This document shows positions 40,720 to 49,190 of a stretch of DNA of 64,000 bases, piece after piece. Below the pieces are notes generated by a model. That model saw only the letters and a list, made by a program, of their open reading frames with translations. It had not been told where the DNA came from and did not search any database. The translations under genes were made by a program, and so were the position numbers. The stretch's first letter is position 1; each line of letters starts with the position of its first letter. The stretch is from NCBI GenBank assembly GCA_001709035.1, contig LVKA01000011.1, positions 868,001 through 932,000 of the forward strand, in the 5' to 3' direction. The DNA is from Candidatus Thiodiazotropha endoloripes (lineage in GTDB: Bacteria; Pseudomonadota; Gammaproteobacteria; Chromatiales; Chromatiaceae).

Positions 40720-42026
40720 GGCGTCTAGGCATGACCCACTCCTCAGCCGAACAGGCACGAGTCACCACGCTGCTCAAGCAGGCCGGCATCGACCGCCTGG
40801 CCCCGACCCAGCAGCAATTTATCGAACAACAGGCAAACCGGCACCGCTTCACCCAACAGGAGCTGAGGCAGCTGTGTGACATGGCCGCCGATCTGGCGAT
40901 GTGGGGTGAGGGTGAGCTGGCGCAATACTGGGCAGCGGATGTTCCTCTCGAGCTGGCCCCCAAACAGCGGCGCAAGCTGTTCCTCGATCATCTGCGGGCA
41001 GCCTGGCAGGGATTGCGCGAAAAACCTAACCACTACCCCGCCATTCCATTGACCCCAGCGCGGGCGGAGCAGCGAATCCGCCGGGTTGACGTTGAGAAGC
41101 GGAAACTGGGGCTGGGACCCTGTCCGGTGGCATCCCCGCGGACCCGCTGTTGTAATCTGCTGACCCTGGATGCGGTGGAGAACTGTGGTTTCGATTGCAG
41201 TTACTGCAGCATTCAGTCTTTCTATCACGGTGATGAAGTCCGCTTCGACAGCCGCTTTCCGGAAAAACTGGCACAACTGGAGATCGACCCGGATCGCTTC
41301 TATCACATCGGTACCGGACAATCCTCCGACTCCCTGATGTGGGGCAATCAGGGCGGCATACTCGATGCTCTGCTGGAGTTTGCCTGGCAGCACCCGAATG
41401 TGATTCTGGAGTTGAAGAGTAAATCGAAAAACATCCAGCATCTGTTGAAGCGGGATCTGCCAGACAATCTGCTCTGCACCTGGTCACTCAATACCCCCAC
41501 CCTGATCGCCCATGAAGAGCATTTGACCGCTTCCCTGGATGAGCGCCTGATGTGCGCGCGGCGGATTGCCGACCACGGGGCGTTGATCGGATTTCATCTC
41601 CACCCGATGATTCACTACGACAACTGGCACGAGGAGTACGCCGCGCTCTTCCAGCGCCTGCTGGATGAGTTCACTGCCGAGGAGGTGGTGCTGCTCTCTC
41701 TGGGTACCCTCACCTATATCAAGCCGGTGATCAAAAAGCTGCGCGCGCGCAAAGGTTTTCAGAGCAAGATACTGCAGATGCCCTGGGTGGAGAGCGACGG
41801 CAAACTCTCCTACCCGAAGGCGATCAAGCAGGAGATGTTCTCATTTGCCTATCAGTCGTTGCAGCCCTGGCATAAGGATGTGTTTTTCTATTTGTGCATG
41901 GAAAACCACGATCTGTGGCAACCGGTATTCGGTTTTGAGTATCCCACCAATCAGGCCTTTGAAGCGGCGATGAAATCGGCCTATCTGGGGAAGATAAAAC
42001 AACGGCAAAGAAGGAGTGAGGTGTGA
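40716..42026 (+). CDS. SPL-family radical SAM protein (spore photoproduct lyase-like)
   Basis: A 436-residue radical SAM protein with the 4Fe-4S motif [15 protein letters not shown] (Cys near residues 157, 161 and 164). The layout (basic N-terminal domain, TIM-barrel core, C-terminal [18 protein letters not shown]) resembles spore photoproduct lyase, which repairs a thymine dimer in spores. This organism shows no sign of sporulation, and SPL-like proteins of non-sporeformers have no settled role. The start is GTG 40716 overlapping der (GTGA), or ATG 40731. It is coupled to putP downstream by another GTGA overlap. Confidence 0.8.
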   Translation: MRRLGMTHSSAEQARVTTLLKQAGIDRLAPTQQQFIEQQANRHRFTQQELRQLCDMAADLAMWGEGELAQYWAADVPLELAPKQRRKLFLDHLRAAWQGLREKPNHYPAIPLTPARAEQRIRRVDVEKRKLGLGPCPVASPRTRCCNLLTLDAVENCGFDCSYCSIQSFYHGDEVRFDSRFPEKLAQLEIDPDRFYHIGTGQSSDSLMWGNQGGILDALLEFAWQHPNVILELKSKSKNIQHLLKRDLPDNLLCTWSLNTPTLIAHEEHLTASLDERLMCARRIADHGALIGFHLHPMIHYDNWHEEYAALFQRLLDEFTAEEVVLLSLGTLTYIKPVIKKLRARKGFQSKILQMPWVESDGKLSYPKAIKQEMFSFAYQSLQPWHKDVFFYLCMENHDLWQPVFGFEYPTNQAFEAAMKSAYLGKIKQRQRRSEV

Positions 42027-43465
42027 GTCAGCAACTGATGGTCGGCTTGAGTTTTGTTTTCTACCTCCTGGTGGTGCTGGGGATTGGTGTGGTTGCCTGG
42101 CGACGCACCCGCAATCTGTCCGACTTCGTGCTCGGTGGCCGGCGCCTGGGCAGCTGGGTTGCTGCACTGAGTGCCAGTGCCTCGGATATGAGCGGCTGGC
42201 TGCTGCTGGGGCTGCCCGGCTACGCCTATCTGGCCGGGCTCGAAGCGATCTGGATCGCACTCGGCCTGTTGTTGGGAACCTGGCTCAACTGGCGGCTGGT
42301 TGCCGCCCGGCTGCGCACTGCATCCGAAACGGCCGGCAATGCCCTGACCCTGCCGGAGTATCTCTCCAACCGGTTTGAGGATAACAGCGGATTGATCCGG
42401 GTGGTCTCTTCGATCTTTATCCTGCTGTTCTTTCTTTTCTACACCAGTTCCGGGCTGGTGGCCGGTGGCAAGCTGTTCGAAGCGGTTTTCGGGCTACCCT
42501 ACGTCTGGGCGGTGGCGAGCGGGGTGCTGGTGATCATTCTCTATACCGCATTCGGTGGTTTTCTTGCGGTCTCCTGGACCGATCTGTTCCAAGGCCTGCT
42601 GATGCTGTTGGCGCTGGTCGCCATCCCCCTGTTTGCCCTGCAGGGATTCGGCGGCGTTGAGCCGATGAGCGAGCTGATTGCCCAACAGAATCCGGCTCTG
42701 CTCGATCCGATGACCGACAGTAAGGGTGAGCCGCTGGGATGGATTGCGATCCTCTCACTGATGGCCTGGGGGCTGGGCTATTTCGGTCAGCCCCATATCC
42801 TGGCCAGATTCAAAGCGATTCAGCAGGTCAGCTTCGTCCCCAGGGCCAGACAGATTGCCGTCAGCTGGGTGTTTATCACTCTGGCCGCCGCCTGTCTGGT
42901 TGGAATGGTGGGTATCCCGATCTTCGAGGCACCCCTTGAGGATGCGGAAAAGGTCTTCATCCGGCTGGTCGATATGATGTTTCACCCGCTGCTGGCAGGG
43001 ATCTGTCTGGCCGCCATACTGGCCGCCATCATGAGTACCGCGGATTCACAGCTGTTGGTCTCTTCCAGCACCTTTACCGGTGACCTGTATCGTCTGATAC
43101 GCAAACAGGCCACAGAGAGGGAGTTGGTTGTGGTAGGACGCCTGGCTGTGGTTTCCATTGCGCTGGTCGCTTTTCTACTGGCGCTGGACAGAGAGAGCAA
43201 AGTGCTTGATCTGGTGGCCTATGCCTGGGCCGGTTTCGGTGCCGCGTTCGGCCCAGCAGTACTGCTCTCACTCTACTGGCGGGGTATGAACCGCTGGGGG
43301 GCTTTGGCCGGCATCATTACCGGTGGATTGACGGTGGTGGTGTGGAAGCCCATGTCGGGTGGTCTGTTCGACCTGTATGAGATCGTTCCCGGTTTTATCC
43401 TCTCACTGTTGATGATTCTGATCGTCAGTCGCACCACGGCTGTTCGCGACGGGGATTCCGCTTAG
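42023..43465 (+). CDS. putP: Sodium/proline symporter PutP
   Basis: An inner-membrane solute:sodium symporter of 480 residues with about 13 membrane spans. It has the family segments DFVLGGRRLGSWVAALSASA, SDMSGWLLLGLPG and AAIMSTADSQLLVSSS, which fit PutP, including sodium-site Ser/Thr residues in the last one. Proline is the most likely substrate, though this is read from similarity. The GTG start overlaps the preceding gene, with AAGGAG upstream. Its last 63 bases overlap the convergent hydrolase gene. Confidence 0.9.
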   Translation: MSQQLMVGLSFVFYLLVVLGIGVVAWRRTRNLSDFVLGGRRLGSWVAALSASASDMSGWLLLGLPGYAYLAGLEAIWIALGLLLGTWLNWRLVAARLRTASETAGNALTLPEYLSNRFEDNSGLIRVVSSIFILLFFLFYTSSGLVAGGKLFEAVFGLPYVWAVASGVLVIILYTAFGGFLAVSWTDLFQGLLMLLALVAIPLFALQGFGGVEPMSELIAQQNPALLDPMTDSKGEPLGWIAILSLMAWGLGYFGQPHILARFKAIQQVSFVPRARQIAVSWVFITLAAACLVGMVGIPIFEAPLEDAEKVFIRLVDMMFHPLLAGICLAAILAAIMSTADSQLLVSSSTFTGDLYRLIRKQATERELVVVGRLAVVSIALVAFLLALDRESKVLDLVAYAWAGFGAAFGPAVLLSLYWRGMNRWGALAGIITGGLTVVVWKPMSGGLFDLYEIVPGFILSLLMILIVSRTTAVRDGDSA

Positions 43466-44365
43466 AGGTTGTTGGATGAACGCCAGGCAGGCTTGCAGGC
43501 AGCTCTGATCCCTGAGGATCTTCTTGTGTCCCAGGCCGCTGGTGGTATGCAGTCTCGCCTGTCCGGCAACAGCGAGAAGATTTTCAGCATGCCGGTAGGG
43601 GACTTCCAGGTCCTGTCTGTCATGCAACAACAGAATCTCATGCTCAATGGTTTGGATGGTCTTCAGGGGTGACAGATCTCGCCATTGCCAGGCCTTACCA
43701 AGATGTTTTGCGTAACGACGTTGTGCCTCGTCCCGCATCGCGCCAATCACCTCACTGTTCATGCCGAAGGCCTCGCCGAACTGATCAGTTACCCAATAGA
43801 TATCATCAAAACAGCTGAACAGGATCAGTTTTTCAGCATCAACCTGAAAACGGTTCATCGCCAGTAGGGCAATCCCCGAACCAAATGAGTGACCGACAAC
43901 GGCTTTAAGCGGGCCCAGCGATTCGGCCAATGCTACCAGGATATTGGTCACCTCCAGCATGTTGGTGCGTTTTCCGCCCGACTGGCCGTGGGCAGGGGCA
44001 TCGAAGGTAACCGCCTGGTAACCCGCCTCAACGATGAGTTCGACCAGGGCATGGAAATGACTGCCCCGTCCCCCCCAGCCATGGCTGAACAGTATTGGTT
44101 CGCCTTCACCCCATCGATAGACTGCGATGCGCTGGCCGTTGATCTGCTGAAACTGATGATCACTGTTCTGCTCTGCAACGCTTTCCCGGCGGCGTGCAGG
44201 AAACCTGGGTGGCGTCATGAACAGCCTCAGAGCCAGCTTCCCCGTCAGCGTCGGCGCAACCCTGCCGAGGATCCCGAAAAATGTCCGCGCTGTGGCGAAA
44301 AAGAGCCGTACCCTGAGCGGGTATTTGTGGCTTTTGAACGGGTTGCCTGATCGATTGCGGTTCAT
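43403..44365 (-). CDS. Alpha/beta hydrolase
   Basis: A 320-residue hydrolase with the oxyanion segment LFSHGWGGRGSHF, nucleophile elbow VVGHSFGSG and a late His in TSGLGHKKILRD. Asp in LLHDRQDLEVP probably completes the triad. The substrate is unknown. It is the last gene of a minus-strand operon behind a TetR regulator and an ABC1 kinase, overlapping the previous gene by four bases. Its 3' end runs 63 bases into putP on the other strand. Confidence 0.85.
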   Translation of the reverse strand: MNRNRSGNPFKSHKYPLRVRLFFATARTFFGILGRVAPTLTGKLALRLFMTPPRFPARRRESVAEQNSDHQFQQINGQRIAVYRWGEGEPILFSHGWGGRGSHFHALVELIVEAGYQAVTFDAPAHGQSGGKRTNMLEVTNILVALAESLGPLKAVVGHSFGSGIALLAMNRFQVDAEKLILFSCFDDIYWVTDQFGEAFGMNSEVIGAMRDEAQRRYAKHLGKAWQWRDLSPLKTIQTIEHEILLLHDRQDLEVPYRHAENLLAVAGQARLHTTSGLGHKKILRDQSCLQACLAFIQQPLSGIPVANSRGATDDQNHQQ

Positions 44366-44793
44366 TGCAGCGTTCGTCCCATCTGCCGAATTCCGGCCAG
44401 ATGAAGTGAGCCGATGAGAAAACTGATGATTGAGGTGATGATCAGAAAGTCATCCACCTGCTCGGGTGAGAGCAACATCATCGGCAACAGACCGATACCC
44501 CGTAGCAGATAGATCAGGGTGATGATGATCAAAACCGGCTTCAGCCAGGGCAGGCGGCGCAATAATCCGGCGGCTGAAAAGGCATACAAGGCCCAACCGA
44601 AAAACACCAGGGCGATGCCCAGAGTGATCACGCCCGGATAGATTGAGCCTAGTCTGGAGAGCTCCACGATCGTCTCGCCTGCGCCAAAAAAACGGTACCA
44701 CTCGGTTCCGCCGATGATGATGATCAGGTGCAGCAGGGACGTGGTCAGACTGCAGAGACCTGCGAAGATCAGTGCTTTATTTAGATTAACCAT
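44362..44793 (-). CDS. Small four-span membrane protein
   Basis: A 143-residue hydrophobic protein with about four membrane segments (LIFAGLCSLTTSLLHLIIII, YPGVITLGIALVFFGWALYA, PVLIIITLIYLLRGIGLLPM and a final IITSIISFLIGSLHLAG). I recognise no named family. It overlaps the ABC1 gene by 13 bases and the hydrolase by four, so it belongs to the same operon. Confidence 0.7.
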   Translation of the reverse strand: MVNLNKALIFAGLCSLTTSLLHLIIIIGGTEWYRFFGAGETIVELSRLGSIYPGVITLGIALVFFGWALYAFSAAGLLRRLPWLKPVLIIITLIYLLRGIGLLPMMLLSPEQVDDFLIITSIISFLIGSLHLAGIRQMGRTLQ

Positions 44794-46079
44794 TGATGCT
44801 CCATGTTCACTTCGGCCTCCATGCGTTCGAATATCTGATAGAGACCGAATAGGGTGCGATCGAAATAGATGAATTCGTTGGCGATCGTGTCGATTTTCTT
44901 TATCTGGCTGAGTTTTGCGAAGATCTCCACTCCCTCTTTCATATAGGCGGAGTCACGCTTGGCAAAATTGAATCTGCCGGCTTTGAACGGTTTGGTTAGC
45001 CAATTGCCGAACGGTTTCAGCAACGCTTCATAAAAGTCCTGTTGCTGGCCGGCATCGAGACCTTCGACTACCATCCCCAGTTTTTTGTAATAGTGAAGAA
45101 CGGCACTGGCATCCTGTTCCAGATAGGCATTCAGAAGCTGCGGCATCAGAGTCACGAAATCCGCAGAAAAATGTCTTACGCAGCCGAAGTCGATCAGACC
45201 GAGGGTGCCATCCTCAGCAAACAGGTAGTTGCCGGGGTTGGGATCGGCATGCAGAGCATTCAGGCCATAGAACGAGTCGACGAACAGGTCATAGAGGATC
45301 TGTGCAAAATGGTTTCGTTCCGCCTGGCTGGGGTTGCTGGAGAGCCACTGATCCATATGCTCACCGGCTAGGCGGGTGGTGGTGATGATGCTTTTGCTGG
45401 AGTAATTGCGGCGTACCTCGGGGATTCTGATCGGGGCGAGTTGTAGTGCCGAGCTGAACCACTCTGTATTGTCCGCTTCCTGATGATAGTCGACCTCTTC
45501 CTGAAGGCGTTGACTGATCTCATCCAACGAAGAGAGCAGCAGCTCAGCATGGGCTGTCCGTTTGACCAACATCCGCATGATTTGCAGATCGCTGTCGATG
45601 GTGATATCGATCCCAGGGTACTGCAGTTTCACCGCCAGCTCTTCCCCCTCACGGCTCCTCGCCCGGTGGACCTGACCGAGGCTTGCTGCGGCAAAGGCCT
45701 GAGAGTCGAACTCGGTAAATATTTTCTCGGGCGCACGGCCGAACTCCTGCAGAAATAGTTTTCGGATCAGCGGACGTCCCAAAGGTGTTGCCTGATGGCA
45801 CGACCTGGCCAGCTGTTTGCGCATCGGCTCTGGTAGGAAGTGGCTGTCCATGCTCAACATTTGAGCCAGCTTCAGCGCTGTACCTCTGAGTTGGGAGAGG
45901 GCATTGAAGAGAATCTCCGCTGTCTGCTGATCGAGCAGCGTTTTCTCTTCCTGGCAGTTCTCACTGCTCATGAAAGGGCGGCGGGCGAGATGGGAGAGAT
46001 GTTTGCCACCAGCTTTGAGCATTGCACCGCTGGCCAGACGGGAGCGGGCCAACTTCCCTGTCGGTACCGGTTTAGTCAT
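44781..46079 (-). CDS. ABC1/UbiB-family atypical kinase with altered KxGQ motif
   Basis: A 432-residue member of the ABC1/ADCK/UbiB protein kinase-like family, linked to ubiquinone or lipid biology. The alanine-rich loop AAASLGQVHRA, the invariant Lys segment LAVKLQYPGI, the catalytic LHADPNPGNYL and the metal-binding LIDFGCVR are all present. The KxGQ motif reads ALKLAQMLS, with Ala in place of Gly. The start is ATG 46079, overlapping the TetR stop by eight bases; the frame opens earlier at 46133. The operon partners do not reveal a substrate. Confidence 0.85.
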   Translation of the reverse strand: MTKPVPTGKLARSRLASGAMLKAGGKHLSHLARRPFMSSENCQEEKTLLDQQTAEILFNALSQLRGTALKLAQMLSMDSHFLPEPMRKQLARSCHQATPLGRPLIRKLFLQEFGRAPEKIFTEFDSQAFAAASLGQVHRARSREGEELAVKLQYPGIDITIDSDLQIMRMLVKRTAHAELLLSSLDEISQRLQEEVDYHQEADNTEWFSSALQLAPIRIPEVRRNYSSKSIITTTRLAGEHMDQWLSSNPSQAERNHFAQILYDLFVDSFYGLNALHADPNPGNYLFAEDGTLGLIDFGCVRHFSADFVTLMPQLLNAYLEQDASAVLHYYKKLGMVVEGLDAGQQQDFYEALLKPFGNWLTKPFKAGRFNFAKRDSAYMKEGVEIFAKLSQIKKIDTIANEFIYFDRTLFGLYQIFERMEAEVNMEHQWLI

Positions 46080-46815
46080 CGTGGCTGGCCATGAACTGCC
46101 GCTTGGCTTTTTTCCAGGGGCGTGTGTAGTCACCGAAGCTGTTGAGGGTTCGGCTGATGTGGGTACGAAACAGAAAAGAGACCAGTTCCATGGTTTTACC
46201 GATCACACCGGTCTGCAGCACGATTGCGATCAGCTCGACACTCTGGTCAACCAGTCGGGTGGTATTGGCAAAGCCTTCTGAGTCGTCACGCAACCAGTAG
46301 GCGAGTATTGCGGTCGTATAGTCCCAGTAGAGCGGAGCCAGCAGGGATTGGTAGGGCTGTTCCGGTATCTCACCCGCCTCGACCGCATTGTCGATGATCT
46401 CATCCACCATCCGATTGAACAGTCGGCGGGTTTCTGCCAGGTTGACCAGGCTGGCGGCGGGTGAGTAGAAGGTCGTATCGAATACTTCTCCAAGAAACTC
46501 CCGGTCGGGCAGCCACAGGGTCAGCTCTGTTTCGATCAGCTGATGCAGCTGCTCCTGGATGGTGTACTGATCGAAGCCGTCGAGTTCACGCAGTGCCTGG
46601 GCCACTTCGTTCTGGCGGTTTTCACAGTAGCCGTACAGGAGTTTTTCCTTGCTGGGAAAATAGTTGTAGATCGTAGCGTCGCCTACTTCGGCGCGGCGGG
46701 CGATTTCTCGCATAGAGGCGGCTTTAAATCCCCGTTCCGCAATCACTTCGGAAGCGGCAACCAGGATTTTGTTACGGGTGGCCGCCTTCTCCTGCTTGCT
46801 GATTTTCATGCTCAC
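46072..46815 (-). CDS. TetR-family regulator (first gene of ABC1 operon)
   Basis: A 247-residue regulator with a typical N-terminal HTH: KILVAASEVIAERGFKAASM, REIARRAEVGDATIYNYFPS, KEKLLYGYCE. The C-terminal ligand domain is long and of unknown specificity. It is the first gene of the operon with the ABC1 kinase, small membrane protein and hydrolase. An inverted repeat lies just upstream and may be its operator. The next TetR gene is divergent. Confidence 0.88.
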   Translation of the reverse strand: MSMKISKQEKAATRNKILVAASEVIAERGFKAASMREIARRAEVGDATIYNYFPSKEKLLYGYCENRQNEVAQALRELDGFDQYTIQEQLHQLIETELTLWLPDREFLGEVFDTTFYSPAASLVNLAETRRLFNRMVDEIIDNAVEAGEIPEQPYQSLLAPLYWDYTTAILAYWLRDDSEGFANTTRLVDQSVELIAIVLQTGVIGKTMELVSFLFRTHISRTLNSFGDYTRPWKKAKRQFMASHDD

Positions 46816-46818
46816 CCC

Positions 46819-46841
46819 TTAAAGTGAAAATACACTTAAAA
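46819..46841. promoter_or_regulatory. Candidate TetR operator
   Basis: TTAAAGTG and CACTTAA form an imperfect inverted repeat around AAAATA, four bases upstream of the TetR start and next to an AT-rich promoter-like stretch. Autoregulation by the adjacent TetR is inferred from position. Confidence 0.45.
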
Positions 46842-47048
46842 AAAATTAATATAATCGATATTATAGTATAGTAATTATATTTATCAAATCAGGATAAGTT
46901 CTGATCTCCTGCTATTCTTAATACGTGTTAAAAAATCTCACATCTTTCTTCCACCGTGTGCGACAGATCACTGTGTGAAGATAAAAAATGGTGTGATATT
47001 GCTCTGACCCTTGTTTGATAGGGAAGGTCGAAGTTCTTAAAACAGTTA

Positions 47049-47065
47049 AACACATTGAACGTGTT
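47049..47065. promoter_or_regulatory. Candidate operator before second TetR gene
   Basis: AACAC and GTGTT form a small inverted repeat with a 7-base centre, 16 bases before the start at 47081. It overlaps the likely leader and may be an autoregulatory site. Confidence 0.35.
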
Positions 47066-47080
47066 GAAATGGGAGACAAC

Positions 47081-47725
47081 ATGGGAAGACGGGGAGAACA
47101 CAGCAAGTCAGAAATCGAGAATATGGCACTCGTGGCAGCTGAAGAACTAATAGAAACCCAGGGCTATGAGGGACTATCAGCCCGCAAGGTTGCTTCAGCC
47201 ATCGGCTATACAGTCGGAAGCCTCTATTTTGTATTCAAAAATCTTGATGAACTGGTGCAGAGGGTGAACGGGAGAACTCTGGATCAGCTCTATATGGTGC
47301 TCAGTGAACGGTTGACCGAATGTCGGCATCCACAGGATTGCCTCTACACATTGGGATCAGCCTATCTCGACTTTGCTTCAAAGCACGCCCATCGTTGGCG
47401 CATGGTGTTTGAACACCAACCGCAGACAGAAGGGTTGTTGATGGAGATTCATGAAGACAAGTTGGATCGTCTTTATGAACTGGTTGAGCGTCAAATTGCC
47501 GCACTGACCATGAACAAAATGCCGCAAAATGAGATCGCATTGGCTGCCAGAGCGATCTGGAACGGCATACATGGCATCGCAATCATGCGCACCACCAACC
47601 AGCTCCAGACTTCCGGGCAGGGTTCTGTAGCGTCACTGGTTGAACACCTGATAGAGCGCTATCTGGCCGGTCTTAATGCCCTTCAGTCAACGGATAGAGC
47701 TCTTCCGCATCAAGAAGTCATCTGA
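47081..47725 (+). CDS. TetR-family regulator
   Basis: A 214-residue regulator with HTH EELIETQGYEGLSARKVASA and IGYTVGSLYFVFKNLDELVQ. The C-terminal half resembles the TetR C-terminal domain of the WHG type (HRWRMVFEHQ). The frame opens at TTG 47015, but ATG 47081 has GGGAG five bases upstream and gives a normal TetR N-terminus. It is divergent from the ABC1 operon and precedes apbC, with no clear target gene. Confidence 0.85.
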   Translation: MGRRGEHSKSEIENMALVAAEELIETQGYEGLSARKVASAIGYTVGSLYFVFKNLDELVQRVNGRTLDQLYMVLSERLTECRHPQDCLYTLGSAYLDFASKHAHRWRMVFEHQPQTEGLLMEIHEDKLDRLYELVERQIAALTMNKMPQNEIALAARAIWNGIHGIAIMRTTNQLQTSGQGSVASLVEHLIERYLAGLNALQSTDRALPHQEVI

Positions 47726-47779
47726 TCCGGCCCAAAGCGGATAGGAAGACTCTCAGCGGCTAAATCCGTGAGATACGGA

Positions 47780-47805
47780 CACGCCTTCAGGATACTGAAG
47801 GCGTG
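47780..47805. terminator. Perfect hairpin between TetR gene and apbC
   Basis: An 11-base stem (CACGCCTTCAG / CTGAAGGCGTG) with a GATA loop. A second small stem (TCCGT...ACGGA) lies just before it. There is no T run. It may end the TetR transcript. The GCCTTCAG...GGCGTGGGATTTC pattern also recalls hairpins at the ends of IS200/IS605 elements, but no transposase remnant is seen. Confidence 0.5.
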
Positions 47806-47943
47806 GGATTTCCTGTGCTTGAATTAAAACCCAGGAAAATGCTTGGTATCTTGTCTTGTTTTTCGTGTAGAATCCCCCGCCATGAAGTTTTCAGTAATAT
47901 TGACGGGCCAAACCCATGCGTCCGCTTGCAGGAGTAACTGACG

Positions 47944-49035
47944 ATGTCTGAATTGACACAAGATGCTGTGAAAGAGGCAATCAAAGGCTATATCGAACCA
48001 AATCTGGAAAAGGATTTGGTAACAGCTAAAGCGGTAAAGGCTGTGGAACTGGATGGGGGCAGCGTAAAAGTCGCCATTGAGTTGGGATTTCCAGCCAATG
48101 GTTGTCACGCCAATATCGAGTCGGCGGTCACTGAGCAGGTTAAAACAGTTTCCGGTGTGGAATCGGTTGAGGTTTCCATTACCACCAAGATCGTGGCCCA
48201 TTCGGTGCAAAAGGCACTGAAACCCATCGACAACATCAAGAACATCATTGCCGTCGCTTCCGGTAAAGGGGGCGTGGGTAAATCCACCACGGCGGTCAAT
48301 ATCGCCCTTGCCCTGGCGGAAGAGGGGGCCAAGGTCGGGGTGCTGGATGCGGATATCTATGGTCCGTCACAGCCTCGTATGCTCGGCATCAACGGCAAGC
48401 CTGATTCCAAAGACGGCAAGAGCCTCGAGCCGATGGAAGGTTATGGTCTGCAGGCGATGTCGATCGGTTTTCTGATTGATGAAGAGACGCCGATGATCTG
48501 GCGTGGCCCGATGGTGACTCAGGCCTTGGAACAGCTGCTCAATGACACCAACTGGGACAGTCTGGACTATCTGGTCGTGGATCTGCCGCCGGGTACCGGT
48601 GATACCCAGTTGACTCTGGCGCAGAAGGTGCCGGTCTCTGGAGCGGTGATCGTCACCACACCTCAGGACATCGCCCTGCTGGATGCCCGCAAAGGCCTCA
48701 AGATGTTCGAAAAGGTTGAGGTGCCCGTGCTGGGTATCGTGGAGAACATGAGTACCCATATCTGCTCCAAGTGTGGTCATGAAGAGCACATCTTCGGTCA
48801 GGGTGGCGGCTCCTCCATGGCTAATCAGTACCATGTGGATCTGCTTGGCGCCCTGCCACTGGATATCCGCATCCGTGAAGAGACCGACGGTGGTAAACCG
48901 ACCGTGGTTGCCGAGCCGGAGGCGCGCATCTCTCAGATCTATCGGGAGATCGCCCGTAAGACAACCGCCAAGCTCTCCTTGCAGGCCAAGGACTATGCGG
49001 CGAAATTCCCCAATATTGTGATTCAAAACAATTAA
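47944..49035 (+). CDS. apbC: Iron-sulfur cluster carrier Mrp/ApbC
   Basis: ApbC is a P-loop ATPase that carries and transfers 4Fe-4S clusters. The 363-residue protein has an N-terminal MIP18-like (DUF59) domain (about 1-90), the deviant Walker A GKGGVGKSTTAVNIALALA, DVLDADIYGPSQPRM-type switch residues (GVLDADIYGPSQPRM) and the cluster-binding pair CSKCG. AGGAG lies 8 bases before ATG 47944. It is the last chromosomal gene before the integrated element. Confidence 0.96.
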   Translation: MSELTQDAVKEAIKGYIEPNLEKDLVTAKAVKAVELDGGSVKVAIELGFPANGCHANIESAVTEQVKTVSGVESVEVSITTKIVAHSVQKALKPIDNIKNIIAVASGKGGVGKSTTAVNIALALAEEGAKVGVLDADIYGPSQPRMLGINGKPDSKDGKSLEPMEGYGLQAMSIGFLIDEETPMIWRGPMVTQALEQLLNDTNWDSLDYLVVDLPPGTGDTQLTLAQKVPVSGAVIVTTPQDIALLDARKGLKMFEKVEVPVLGIVENMSTHICSKCGHEEHIFGQGGGSSMANQYHVDLLGALPLDIRIREETDGGKPTVVAEPEARISQIYREIARKTTAKLSLQAKDYAAKFPNIVIQNN

Positions 49036-49057
49036 TTAGTATCACTGATCTACCATC

Positions 49058-49102
49058 AAACCCCCTATAGGCCGCATAACTTGCTGCTTGTAGGGGGTTT
49101 TT
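49058..49102 (+). terminator. Terminator after apbC
   Basis: AAACCCCCTA pairs perfectly with TAGGGGGTTT across a 23-base loop, then TT and AAATA. It closes apbC. The integrase and its repeats begin immediately after, so the element boundary may lie in or beside this hairpin. Confidence 0.7.
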
Positions 49103-49105
49103 AAA

Positions 49106-49190
49106 TACTACCAACTAACGCTATACTACCATTATCCAGCAAACTTTTGGATAGTAAATGGGTAGTAAGTGAGATATCTGTGGGTAGTAA
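49106..49190. repeat. TACTACC / GGTAGTA repeats before the integrase
   Basis: TACTACC occurs at 49106 and 49124, and its reverse complement GGTAGTA at 49161 and 49183, with a one-insert variant GGATAGTA at 49149. Five copies in 85 bases, in inverted halves, directly upstream of the integrase start suggest integrase arm-type sites or an autoregulatory operator. Confidence 0.65.
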
